NCBI RefSeq assembly: GCF_001640805.2
Contig: NC_066848.1
Location: 9,400,396 to 9,464,395, forward strand
Source of the DNA: Lates calcarifer
Lineage: Eukaryota; Chordata; Actinopteri; Centropomidae
Direction of reading: 5' to 3'
DNA: 64,000 bases
This document shows, in pieces, positions 1-13,700 of this stretch. Below the pieces are notes generated by a model that saw only the letters and a list, made by a program, of their open reading frames with translations, did not search any database and was not told the origin of the DNA. The position numbers were made by a program, and so were the translations under genes. Every line of letters starts with the position of its first letter. Position 1 is the stretch's first letter.

Positions 1-3000
1 TTTGAGCTAAAAAAAAAAAAAAAAGCTGAACTAGAAAATGAGAAGTTCATTCCCATGGAACTGTTTGGTTGATGTATAAAGGACTGCCAATGACACACTT
101 ATAGGTATTCAGATTACACAAATTGATGTTGACTTGCACAGTCCTCTGAGAGCTGAATGTTGAATATTAATCCAACTCTGGAAAGCAATAATCAAAGCTG
201 CGCGACATGAAAGAAGAGCTCTTTCAATCTCGCCTCTGTGCAAACACACACAGAGACGCACGCGAACCCTCACACACATAAACACACACAATACATAGGC
301 TGCGGAAGGCGCACTGTAAATATATCATATTTATTCTCTTACAAAATGTTAAAAGCAGATTCAGGATAAGAGCCTCTTTCACTTCCAATAAAAATAGCTC
401 CCACACTTCAATTCAATCTATTTCACAGGAAGACAAGGCGATTAGATTTAACAGTTAGAGTCAACAAATAACAGAATGGGATACCTTCAATCCTTTAATC
501 TGACAGGTGCACTCAACATTTCATCCCACTAATGCACCAAATCCAGGAAATATAAATAAATAAGTAAAAGAAAAACTGGGGAGCAGGGAAGGCAATCATG
601 GTGAATGCAGAGTTGTCATTTAACCCACAGACTGACATCCTTTAGTTTAAATTAAAACTGGAAAGTTTTTACAAATAATGAATTACAGAGCTGTAATAGC
701 TGGCTAAAAATGGAGACATACAGTAGCAAGAAAAAAATGCAGTTATGATCACATCTTTTTGTCCTCACATGTACTTGTTTTTATTTTAAGCACAGTTTTT
801 TGTAACAGACACTGAATAAAATTTGTTCAGCAGACAGAAATTTGGAGACTCAATTAGAGGGACAATTAGATGTCAACTGGGATCATCTCACCAGTCAAGT
901 TTATCCTCATTTCAGTATGAAATTAAATGGCTGGAGACTACAACATTTTATGTAGAGCAGATCCAATCTGGTTCGTCTGCTAAAGGCAAATCAACAGTAA
1001 ATTCAATTTTTTGCTCAACTTCCCTTGTAAAAATGACACTGTCCATGAAATCGCCAAGCCATGAAATTGGTCTGATGTTTTATTCCCATTGATTTAAGAC
1101 AAACTCAGATATGTGCCTGAAAAAGGATGATGGTTAGGGCACAGCAAGTTCACCCAGAAGGAGGATATTTATTGTCAGCATCCATCACAGAAGGGGGTCG
1201 GTGTTTATGATGCGAGTTTTGTTTAATTTCTCTCTCGCTTTCTCTCGCCCTATCCTGTGCTGTCTGTGCCTGGTAAATTCTTATCTGAAAAACACATGCC
1301 TCTAGAGTCAGGCAGCTCTGGACCACCCCAGTACAAATCCTGTCTGCACCTGTTATCCATTCACTCCATTTTTAATGAACAGAAAACCTGCATAAAAACA
1401 TCACATCCCTTGTCGATGCCAGTGGATTAAATATGCAGAATGGTGAAAGCACTTGCTGCAGGTTCTGGCAACCGTTATCATGATGTGTTGTTATGTTTTT
1501 TTTTTTTTTTTTTTGTTTTTGTTTTTTTACCACACTGGTAATCTTTAGTGAACATTTGAAGGGCGGTTTACCTGAACTACCTATACAGGCCTACCAGATT
1601 TTAGCCTCTCTTAAACTGGCTACAGTCCAGCAGAATTTTAACACTTGATTGTGGGTGCACCTGTCACTGCTCCTTTTTATCATTTCACCATAGCATACTA
1701 AACATAATTGTGGATAATGGCTTCTGTAACACTGGAGCCAAATACTCCATTAAAGACTATCCAGACAGTAAATTATCATCACTAGCCTTACGCTCAGTCT
1801 GGCTTTCCTATCGCATAGCCGCTCAACTGCCCTGTGCTCTCTGATATTAGAATAGACTGCTGCTGATGCATTAATGCTATGAATGATGATAACAGCTAAT
1901 CAGAAATCCATTAGTCTATCTAATCATGCTTTGTTCTGGCATGAGTTGTTCCTTATCATTCTCCAGATTTGCTATGAGGCAGCAAATGTCCAGAACTCTG
2001 TTGGCAGTGCAGATGGGGGTGCATCTCGATCACCTCTGACAGATCTGAAAGAGGTGGTCTGGCTGTTCGGGATTTGGACGCATTGCTGGTGCACTGTGGG
2101 GTGTCTTGGCTGGCTACCAGATGCTTAGGTGGGCTGTAATTGAGTAGAAGAACGAAGGAAAAAAAAAAAAGAAACAGCCTTTCATCATGCCCTGCTTGCA
2201 CGGCCACAGCTGCTTCCCACTGCAGCACAATGGCCACAGCTGAAGGGCACAGGTGCCGCAGAGAGACAGGGAGAGGATTTGATAAGGAGCAAAAGAAAGG
2301 TGATAAATATCAGTTTTCTTAGCAGATGCAATTGCATATGGAATTAAATAAATGTATCTTCACCCACAATTCTTCATACAGGTGTGACAAATAGCTGCAG
2401 ACAAAGACTCGGGTCTTTCAGGCATGCTTTTGTACAACATTTCTTCTTATGGAAACCCCTGCAAGCATTTCACATGCATGACACCTATGAGTGACCTGCC
2501 TCTGTGTCCACTATACTTGGGAGTTGTAGTATTCAAACTATCCAAATAGGTTGTTTGCAGCAAAAAACACAATAAGATTCAGGAACCTTCATGTCCTGCT
2601 GTACTTACAAAACCTGCATTTACAATAAATAGCCCAGATATTAGCAGCACTAAAAGCCCCAAGATACCTTTTCTTTGAAGAGATGTGCATAGTGTTGTTA
2701 GGTTATATAAATTCAAATTGTAGAACAAATTGTAGAAACAGAACAGTTTGAAACTTAAGAGTTACTTCTTTCATAATTAACTCTCTTTTGAAAATGCACT
2801 ACATCTCTTAAATTATTATGAGACTGCAGGTTCAGGTTCAATAAATCAAACCTTGTTTTCCCTCTAAAACTAACAATAACTCTAAGTGGCAGTGGCTGTC
2901 CCTACAGTAAAAGCCACCCAAGTGTTATTACCTTTGGGTTAGAGCCAGACAGAGTCACTGCCAGTGTGAGACACAAGAGAATTTGATTAGAAAATCTAGA

Positions 3001-6000
3001 GGTGGTTGAACATATCACTGCAAATCTGAATGTTTTAGCACCTGAGAGTGGACTTGTTGAGAAACAGTTGGCAGTAATCAAACTCAGAGGAGCATACACA
3101 CAGCACACATAAAAATATCAGTGTTTGGAGTTGAGAGGCTTGTTTTGAAAGGAAGCTGGTAGCTGAGAAGATCTCATTGTCAGACTCAAGACATAACATG
3201 ACTAGAAAGATTTCATTTATTGTCCATTCATAGCTTAGCAACTGTAACTATGCATGGCAGGTCTGTCAAAGCTTTGGATTTACACACGTTGAAGCAGTGT
3301 ATGTAAGGGCTGTAGTAAGAGAGAAACAACATTAGAAAAAAGACTTGGGGTGAAGATTTCTTTTTTTTTACCCCATCCAGTATCAAAAATGTAAGAGGAA
3401 AAGTACAAAGAATAGATGCAGTAGTGTGTTTGCCTGTAAAGCTGCAGCCGCTAGCAAGTCAAGCTAACGGCTACATACAGTAATAGCCTAATTTCACATT
3501 CCTTCCACAAGTTGACGCATTTTATACTACATTATTCTATGTGGTCACGAATAACAAATAAACAAGAAAGAAGTGAATAATGCACCCACTGTATTTCCCG
3601 ACACTGTGGCAGCTGGTTCTGGATGTTGCTGTATCAGATTTAAGCTAACGTTACTGCTCTGCTCTTCATTGGTTTTGGGAATGTTTACAGCTAAACCTGC
3701 TATCTGAGATAGTGTTGCATTCACCAGTCAGTCTCCAACATAAAACCGTTGTGTAACATTAAAAGTGAAACATTTTGTTTGAAAATACAAGCAATAGAGC
3801 ATAAATAACTCTTGTCTGTGCATGTATTTAAGCCAAGCAGTCAAATGGCTTATGGATTTTTCTTTGTTCCTGGTTATTGTCATAGGACAATAGCTCTACT
3901 CACTGTAACATACAAAAAATGCTGTTTTTGATGTCCATGTCTTGTATGTATCATCTGATGTGGACAATGACTTTTTGCTTGCGACGTGTGGAGGTTTAAT
4001 CTCAAGTCTTTTAGCACAATACCATGTCGTAAAGTATTTCAGCTAATTCGTGGGGCTAACATGAACAGCTAGCTAGCAATAAGCTATTTGTCATCAGCCA
4101 CGAATGAGTGACCTGCTTTTGTCTACTTTGTTTTCTACCTTCTACCACACACATTTGAAAAAATATTTGAAACTTTTACAGTTCTGTAGCTTACAAATGA
4201 TACAAAAAAGAACACAGAAATGTGAATCTATTTTTAAGAAAACTTAACAGCATATAATTAAGCCAAATGAGTGAACTTGTTAGGGACCAGAAATGACAAC
4301 CAGTCTGCCTCTTCCACAAGACAAACCAGGTTTTAGTCCACTGTTGCTGCTGATCTAGTTGTGAATCTCATTCGATTACTGTTCTAGAGTCCCCTGTCTC
4401 AAATCGTTGGCTGATTCTTATCCTTATGTAGCCCCTACCAAGGAAACTTCATTGATTTTCCATTGTTGTACAAGTCTGTTTTTCAGTAGAGCTTGGTGTT
4501 TTCAGTGAAGTGTGAAGGTTCTCGCTGTTTGAACCAGATTCTCCTGTGAGTTGCAGACTGTTTTCTTATTCCCTCCAGGGCCCTGAGAGGCACAAGGGCT
4601 GATTTTATTTATAGATAGTGAGTACAGGGCTGGCATGAGTGCACAGACTTTGTGGACTAAGTGTGATTTTTATAGCTGTATTTGTGCGTGTGTGTGTGTG
4701 TACACCATATACTGTCTGTATACAGCGCAAAATAGGAAAGTTGTAGAACTCAACTGCATCAACATTTCTGCCAAATTCAATGCAGTCAATTTTTTTTAAA
4801 TTTTTTCATCCTGTACCTTTGAATATGTAAGAAATGAGAGAAATGAAATGGAAGAACTGTATGAAGAACTGTTTGTCCTTTCCTGTCACAGTATTTCTGA
4901 CATCATTTCACAATTTAGTTGTACTTCACTGTACAGCAACAATAAGAGCCTATTCTATTCCATTTATCTCAACTTGAGTGTGAAGGGTGGTTTGAGCCTT
5001 TCTTGAATGAGGCAGGGAATTCTAATGTTTAATGCACAATAGCTGAAGCTGTCAAAGTATTTAAGTTAAGCATCATATGGTCCACAATCATTTTCTGTCT
5101 GGTGAGATTTATTCATGTCTGTTGGTATAATGACCTGTTGTGAAATACTGTAGGTGCTTCTCTTGCTATCCTCTGCAAAGGACAGATTTTCTTTCAGTTT
5201 AGTCTATTTCTTTATGCTTTTATTTAGACTAAACACACACAATTTACAAACAAAATGCACAGACATAATATACAGTGAAAACAATTGTGGGTAGCATTCA
5301 AAATGTTTGTTAGTGATGTTTTTAAAGGTTCAGAAGAAATGAGAGATTTCTTCTAAACAAATGTTTGACAGATCTCAAAGGATAAAAAAGAGCACATCCT
5401 GTGCTTATGGAAAATGCAGTTCAGAGCTGTAGTCCCCAGACTCAAAATATGTCAGTGGAGTGCAGATAAAACTCAGAAATCTATCAGAGTAGCAATTCTC
5501 AAATCAGAGTCTATGTTTAAACTCGCACGGTGTAGAGAGTTTAATGTAGAGGTCTCTTTTTTCTCTACACCTGTCTTCTTGGAAATGCATATTCAGTATC
5601 CTGAAAATGGAGAAGAAATTCCCAAAAATCTTGTTTAATTTGAATAATTTTTTAAGGCCTTAAGAGGTAAGATTATCTAGTGCTTCACTTGGGGGAAAAA
5701 ACAAAGATTAGAGGAAAGAAAAGCAGAAACATTATTTCCTGATGTGTGTGATGTATTGTGCGGCTGCTAGTGGGCACTACTAGAGCTTTGTATCACGGCC
5801 TTGTCTCCACCCTTATTCTGCCATCGTTCTGCTTCCCAAAGGTACTAACCCCCACTTCACCTTTTATTCACCCAGTCCTCCCAGCTAGCTTACATAAGCC
5901 TCGCACTTGACTCTGTCCTGCAAGGGAAGCAGACCAGACTTTCAGCATATGATGCTCTGCAATCCTTAAGCATCAGCTCAGGAGCCCTGTGTTCATGCAG

Positions 6001-9000
6001 TAATACGGGAATCAGCAAGCTTGCTTCTTGTGTCCCGAAGCCTAATGTGCATGAAGATAAGGGGAGAACATGCAGGATGAGAGTATTGTTGAGGGGGGTT
6101 TGTTTCATCTCAGGAGTGTCTCATGTGATCTGTAAACCAAAGCTGTGAAGGCTGTGAACAGCAACAGTCTTTATGTGAGTCTCTAGGTGAGATATGATGC
6201 TGTATGTAGCATCACAACTGAAGAAAACCTCAGGGCAATGTAATTTTTTTTTGTTTTGTTTTTCAGCTTTATTTCATCAGATTTTGGGGGTGGGAGGGTG
6301 GAGTTTGTACTACAAAGGCATCCAGCAGAGTTTATTTCAGCGGTGTGCTTCGACAAGATTATCATTGATGTAAAATAAAATGCCGGTGCATGAATATGTC
6401 TTGTAAAGATACAGTATTAGATTTTATTAGATAGATTGAAGATAGATTGCACTTTTTGAATACTGAACCCACTTGTTTTTCCCTCAGTGTATGCTGGGTG
6501 CCAATCTCTAAACGTATCAGGTGTTTTGAGTTGGCCATTATGGGCCTTATGTACACAGGTTGCAGTTAAGTGTGTACAGGGAGTATTGAGTCTGTACAAG
6601 AGCTGGTATCAGCAGCAAGTTGAGAAGAGTGGTTTGTATGGGTTTGAACGGCGTCAGCAGCGAGCGCAAACAGCTGTGAGGTCAGTCTGTCACTACCTGC
6701 ACTGCATAAAGAAAGCTAAACTTTATTACACGGTACTCAAGTGAGTATTTAACACTATTTCTGATTGTTATGCTTTCATTTGACATGGCTGGCAGTTAGT
6801 TTGGTGTCGAACTGTGGGCACGCAGCTCGGTCATTCATTTTGGGCCAGCACTAATTAGGATGTTTTGCTGCTTACTGATTAGCTAATTGATGCCTTCCAT
6901 CTGTGAAATAAATTCTCACTGTACATGATCAGCCTCTATTGTGCTCTCATCTCTCAGCAGCTCTCGTCTTTGAAGCGGTTCTTGTATTTGCTTAAGGACC
7001 TTTCAGTGTCGACAGAGTGGACCGAGAAGAGAATGCAAAAGGGGGGGACTTCAGTACCGGAAGCAGGTGGGCACACAGCCCAGCCCTCACTGAAAGTCTG
7101 GGGGGAGATTACAGTAAGCTGGACCTTCGGTATATAGTGCAACTCTAAGTCTCATTGTGGTAAGCAGGTGACTTTCGGATCAAATCCTCAAACGTCAGCA
7201 TCAGGCATTTCAGCGAGTAGCAAAAAAAAAAAAAAAACAACAACAACAACATATGGTTACTCTCAAGTTACAAAGACTCTAGAGGTCATAGTAATCATGC
7301 CTCTTGTCTGTTGGGAACAAAGGAGGAAGCAATGTGATGTTGTTATTGAGCCACAAAGTCTGTGTCGGAGGAGGCTGGGGTGGATGGATGAGTCAACAAA
7401 ACATCAGATGTTAACACAAAAGTCTCTTTTTACTGTGATGGCAGGTGCTCTAATCTTAACGAAGATATAATCTTACCCTAAACCACAATGTTTGCCATAA
7501 CCAAGTAGTTATATTACCCCAAACCATGATTTTTCTCTAATTCTATCCAAGTGGTTTTTGTGCTTAAATCTAACCAAACCTTAACCCAAACCCTTGGCAT
7601 TGTAAGATCAGAAAGCAATTTAATTTTTGAAACCCCTGGTGTCATTTAGATTAGAAAGTGCTTAACTGTGTCATTCTGGAGAGCACAGACCAACAACATA
7701 TTTTGTCATTTAAATTGGAGGTCTTGATGATTGGCAAGAAAAAAAAAAAAAAAAACAAGTTTTGAGATTTTCTTCTGTGGGAAACTACACACTCAACCGC
7801 CTCCCTTTGATCAAAACTGAACCACTGTTTGGTTTCTCATCAAGGACCAGGCTCACAGAAATCACTTTTCTGCAGCAATTTAAAATATAAGGTTGGAACT
7901 GGCTCACATTTACAGGCTGGGATCTCCTTTGATGCTTGTATTTACTTTGCAGCAGCTCTGAGGCTTTTTCACCTCCCTCAGCGTGGGTTGAAATTGGTTA
8001 TGGCGTGAATTTTATGACCCCTGGTGATGCAGAGTGCAGCGCGTACATCGCAGCTCTACATGGTTTGATGAATCCAGTGAAGGTAGATATTAACAGTAAT
8101 TGTGAGAAAAGGTCAAGTATAAACCTCCATCCGGCAGACGAGCCTGCACAGATCTCCACATGAGTGTTATTACTGTGTCCTTTCTTACTGATGAGGCAGT
8201 GACGCCCTCCACTGTCACCGTGAACAAACCCCTCAGGATAACCACAGTGAACACAGAGTGCATCTGACAGCTGACATTTACCCAGAAACACCTGCCAGTC
8301 ACATACGCGACCTGTCGGATAGACGCAGCTTCCTATTTGTTCTTCTTTTTCAATCCACCTGACAAGCAACGACAATTTCTTGCCTTTCATGTACTTTTCT
8401 GATCTCTGTGACACTATTCAGTTCCTCTGGAGTTGGGTCCCAATTTTACAGTGGAGAGACTCATCGGGTCACCACCCAAAACCCTGCAGATATGAGGGAT
8501 TGTGATCTGTCAATCAGTACTGTGGGGCCTCGGCAGCAGGTTGAAGCTTGTTTGATGCAGAGGTTAAGCTTCCCCGCTCTGTTTAACAAGAGGAGATCTG
8601 ATCTGATGTTATCAGGTAAATCACAGAGCTCCTGGATACAGCTGAGTGTTTTCACCTCTCATCCTGCTTCCTCTAATCACTTCAGCGTAAAAAGCAGCAG
8701 CCTTTTCATTAGAACTTTGGTCTGTGAGTCATGTTTTCGAGTGATGTAACTTCTCTACTGTGTGCTAAACTTGTCACCGTGCTCCGCGTTTCATGCTCAA
8801 TTTCATTGTACACTCAGGAGAATTTATTTTCCCCGAATACATTTTCTGCAGCCTTTCTTTTATGAAATCATTGATTTCCAGTCCTGTCAGCGCAGCAGGA
8901 CACTTTCCTCATCGGTCCTGGCAGAAGCACAAATAGAGAAAGGCTGCTAAATAATGCAGGAGTTGAAACATCAATAAAGGAGACATGGGAGGCGTTAGAT

Positions 9001-10155
9001 TAATGGCTGGGTCGTAAACTCTTTGAGGTCTTACCCTGCTAATGCGTGACTCCATCAGGCCCAACAAGGTTAAACTGCATAACTGACAATCATTCACGGA
9101 GCTCAACTGGAGTGTTGACTTCAAATCCAAACACGAGCCAGTTTACTGGAAGTGATTTTCTCCGCCATCGAGGAGGGGAAATGAGCTCAGCGCTGCAGCG
9201 AGCAGAAGATGAGCAGAGCAACAGTAGTGCGGTTTGGTAGATTTCAACGCTCGAGCGGAGTCCCTGCCAGTGATGAAAATATTTACCTCTGCGAAATAAA
9301 ACTGTGAGGGTCACATAGGAAGGTCCCAGCTTTCATGAGGGCTGCTTATTTCATGTGTTGTGTCAGGATTTATCGCCTTCCAGGGAGCTGTTTGGCACAC
9401 ACTTCCAGTACAGTAAATGTTTACGGTGATGAGTAAGTCATTGCTAAGGAGGGGCGGTGGGGGTGACCGATTGTAAATATCTTGATATGACTCATGTTTA
9501 TTATTTCAGACTGCAGCAATATGCTCAAAAAGCTTTACATTTGCACCATTTCCTGTGTGGTCTTCAGTGCACTCACACTTTTTGAGACATGTTTTCAGTT
9601 TCAGCATTAGACAATTAGTCAGAGGTGCATCAGTGTGTGATTTTTCTTCACTTTACATGTTATTTCCATGCACCAGTCCAAGTTTAGTAACATCTGAATA
9701 AAATGTGATGTTTTTGTGTTGTTTCTCTGTTTCCAGGCTGCTGTCAATCACATCTGATTATGTGACATCCACAAAATGAGTATTAAATGATTAATAAGGA
9801 TGTTTTCCTGAACTTTGACTGAGATGTTTGCATAATTAGTCATGAATATTTAAGGTTACAAAGAAATACTTCATCTTTTGTGTGGCCTTACAGTGTCACT
9901 GAATGCAGCTTAATAAGACTGTTATTATATTGCACTTTTCTTCTTCACTAATATTGGCTCTTTTCTCCTTTTGCTGTCATTTCACCAGGAGGTAGAGGTC
10001 AGTTCTCTCCACTTTCTCTACAGCGCTCCTCCAGCTGCCTTTGTACGATGTCGTTTTCATTCATGACTCATTTCCTTGTCTTTTTGTGTGCCTTTATCTC
10101 CACTTCTCCATCCATCTTCACTCTCTTTCTTTTTTACAACATCCCCTTCAAGTTG

Positions 10156-10195
10156 CCCATTTTAATTAGAACGATTAATGTTCTAATTAAGTGGG
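10156..10195. repeat. AT-rich inverted repeat with homeodomain-type cores
   Basis: TTAATTAGAAC (10162-10172) is mirrored by GTTCTAATTAA (10180-10190) around a 7-nt loop. Flanking CCCA and TGGG extend the stem imperfectly. Both arms contain TAATTA-type homeodomain cores. Confidence 0.85.
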
Positions 10196-10241
10196 TAAAA
10201 AAAACCAAAAAAAAACAGACCACTTAAAAGGCAGCTCACCC

Positions 10242-10275
10242 CCCAATGCCATATGTCTTACATATAGGCATTGGG
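10242..10275. repeat. Short hairpin, 15-bp stem with one bulge
   Basis: CCCAATGCCATATGT (10242-10256) pairs with ACATATAGGCATTGGG (10260-10275), with one extra A in the right arm and a 3-nt loop. It lies 47 bp after the previous inverted repeat and about 260 bp before the first visible spock2 exon. Confidence 0.85.
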
Positions 10276-10534
10276 TGCAGATTTGTTGTGCTCATTTCCA
10301 TGCAGATGTACAGCCACAGTACATACCCGTCTGTCTCTGGTGTGCCTCACTTAGCTAATTATCATGCTGTAAGACTAATGTACACATTACAGTCACTGCA
10401 ATGATAATGTAAACTACTTCACTTCTCTTCTATAGAGATGACAGAGTGTTAAAGTGTTATGCTATCAGCAACACTGTGAATTACCTGGCTTCTGTAGTTG
10501 CTAGTAAATAATTGTTTTCCCCATGTTTCTGCAG

Positions 10535-10674
10535 GACGATTATGTGCGTACCTGGGATGAAAATCAAGGTTCTAATGACAGTAAGTCTCACACCATCTTG
10601 TCTCTTTTTCACTATATATATACACACACACACACACACAAAATATGTATATATATATATATATATTATATATT

Positions 10675-10729
<55 letters not shown>

Positions 10730-13700
10730 CCTGAGCATGTGATAAGACATTTCAAGCACAGAAAAGATATTTTTACAAACAAAAAACTAATCTGTTTCTG
10801 ATTCTGGTCGTGAAAATGTTTCATCACATACGCAGGCACAAACATGATTCCACACATACATATAAGTCAAATATGAAAACCAAAAGCAAATTTTGTTTTA
10901 ACTGCATGGGATGCATGCTGAGGCAGTGAAAGCAGAGCCACATGATTTATTGAACTGACATTAGCCTGTACTGTAGCATGGAGACAGAATCTGTGGACTG
11001 TATTTGAACTGTGACGCCTCCCAGACCGTCACTGGTTCATCTGGTATTAGACAGCTTTGTTCTGTGTTTGTATTCCGGGGTCAGCTGCTCGCTGTCCACA
11101 CTTGTAGTGGTTCCTCAGCAAAAAGGTTGAAAGATGTTAGCGTTTCGTTTTATCTGCTTGAGTGGATCTGATGTGCCTCCCCCAGGAGATGCTAAACATT
11201 GGCTCGACTTCAACCCATCACCACTTCGCTCTGTTCCTCCCCTTTCAGTTTCTCTCTGATGCACTCGAGCAGGAGTCTAGCGAAGAGGCTGACTGTCTGA
11301 GGTTTCCTCCTCGACTCCTGCTGCGACTCCGACCTTAATTGAGCATCTGCGAGATGAAGTCATGACACAAAGTCATGCCATTGTCGCTTGATTTGCAGCT
11401 TAAATGAAAGTCAGCTGAATGGCAGTTTCCAAGGGCTTAATGAAGAACTAATTATGGTTTCCAATGTAAGGCCAGGGAAGTAGAAGCATGAGAAGAGAGT
11501 GAAACAGTCAATTATGTTAGGACATACATTAGCTGTGGAATCTTTTATCATACTATATGTTTATCTTCATTTATATTGTTAAATTTAAAATGAGGCAGTC
11601 TTTCAAGAAAAAAATCATCCTGAAGCTGCAATGTTAATTTACAGAATTACTGACCTCAGTGCAATTACCCTGTCAATTCCTCGTAAGGGCACTATGGAGA
11701 GTCATTTGCTCTAAGGAGGAATGCATGGTGTCTTCATAAGGTCTTTGGAAATCTACTAAAAGGACTGAACACCAGATATTCTCTCATTTGGTGTTTTGTG
11801 ATGCTGGTGAAGAGCGCTATCTAAAGCTGGGCAGACATCTGCTTCATCCAGGCATCTATTAACTATAATAACGCTTTACAAAAAACATCATCATTATCAT
11901 CATTATCCCACAAATGACATCAGTATCGAACAGTTCTGCATTTTACATCCAGTGTCAGCATTCTAAATAAGTAGTGCCCTTTACTCTACTGAATGTAGTG
12001 AGGTGGGAATTGGGGTGTGGAGAGTGGGTTGGTGTATGGGTTCACCTCTTTGTTAACTCTAACCAGAACATTGGCTTGGATGATTAAAAAAAAAAAAAGA
12101 TCTTAGAATACATTAAAAAAATCATTGATCTTTTAGCCTGGGTTTTGCAGGATCTTCCAGTACTGACATTCTTGTTCTTGTCTGGGCTCAGAGTCAAACC
12201 TCACTGATGTAGATCAACTTCACAAGTGGCACCTCTATAATGTAGGAGCTCAACTGTGTGTGCTCAGCTTTTATGCAACTTCACCAAAGTTTTATATGCT
12301 TGCCTCAGGTTATCAGATGAATGGTACTTCACTACTTTCATTTCACACAGCATAAAGCCCTTCATCTATCTATTTCCCTTTCTCCCATTTTGACACGAGT
12401 GTGCTATCTTCCTCCATTGATCTGCCTTCCTTTATGAGTGGCCTAATGAAGCGAAGGAGTGAAAAGAGGAGATTTGTCCCTCTGAGACATCAGTAAATCA
12501 GTGTGATATCTTTACTCCCGAGCTTGGGTGAGCCACCGGCCCTCATTTTTCTCAGCCAGGCAGCCCCAGCCACTGCACCCCCATGCAGAGGAAGACGGCG
12601 CTTTTGAACTGTCAACACTCCTAACACAAAGACAGTCAGTGGCAACAACAGACTGGGGCGGAAATTTGCATTCAGACACCGCAGCGACTGACTCCGCTTC
12701 AGCCAGCACTGTGCTGAATGGGGGAGAGGTCAGGCGTAATTTGCAGTGGATTTCTAGAGTCAATTCTTCAGTCCAGCAACTGATTGAATCACGTCGTTTG
12801 GACTTAAGAACAAACACATATATGCACACTCACACGTGCGCAACCACATGTGTTTGTGTACTGCACTCACAAAAGACGTGATCTTTTTACACGAACACTT
12901 TTAAGAGTATCTCTGCTTTTCTAGAAGCTTATCTCTGCCAGAGAGGCCAGGTGAATGGACACTTTCTGGCAGATCAATGGTGACACTAAGGAGATAGGAG
13001 AACATGCTGAGTCCACACAACAAGGTCTACAGTTTGATACCTCTTAAGGCTATTGATAGATATTGGTGCTTGTGCAGCCCCCACGCACATATGGTAGATT
13101 GCCATCAAACACAACAGAATGTGAAGAAAATGGAGCAGCTCTTTTATTTTGTGCTGGCAAAAAAAATGCTGCCCTCGGTAAGACCTCTCCACCGCTATTA
13201 ACATGTTTTTATTCCACAGCAATCCAACAAAGCAGACTCTTCCCCCACCAGGGAGTCTGCCCAGCTCTTTGTACACGCTGTACACATCTTGTGTTTGGAG
13301 TACTACAACTCTCAACCTCCAAAAACAGCTGCTATAATCCTCCAGGGACTACTGCTCCAGTGTCACCCCTTCCCGCTCTCCTTGCTCAGGCCCCTGGGGC
13401 TGCTTCTATCAAATCCAGAGCCCTACATGCAAGGCTGTGAAGTGCTCAGCATGTTACTCCAACTCCATGACCCATGTATTTAAAACTAATCTTTTTAAGA
13501 CACCATCTTGCTACTGAATCTCTTCTATTCATCTTTCTCTAAATCTAATTGTCTAATTTTGGCTTTAATCTTTAGTTATTTCCCTGTTAATTGTAACCTA
13601 TGCAACCATCTTATGATTACAGAAATCTTTTCAGGTGATTTAAAAAGCACTAATGACTATATTCATGTTAATGGGCTATTTCAACATTTTGAGGAATTTG

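Larger units (their letters stand above)
1..10534 (+). other. Probable spock2 intron; no gene seen
   Basis: No exon of spock2 or another gene could be supported here; all open frames are short and lack family resemblance. The stretch holds a T-run at about 1498-1528, A-runs at 7220-7236 (followed by CAA repeats) and 7739-7755, two identical PBX/MEIS-type motifs (8508-8517, 9741-9750) and two hairpins (10156-10195, 10242-10275). Assigning it to an intron is inference from the missing N-terminal exons of spock2. Confidence 0.5.

Noticed and set aside
1..10534. Search for the N-terminal exons of spock2 (signal peptide and the exon before DDYVRTW)
   Set aside because: No candidate with matching residues and splice borders was found by eye; they probably lie before the window.
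10481..10857. Open frames over the microsatellite near 10.6 kb giving HTHTHT or YIYIYI peptides
   Set aside because: They are translations of dinucleotide repeats, not genes.
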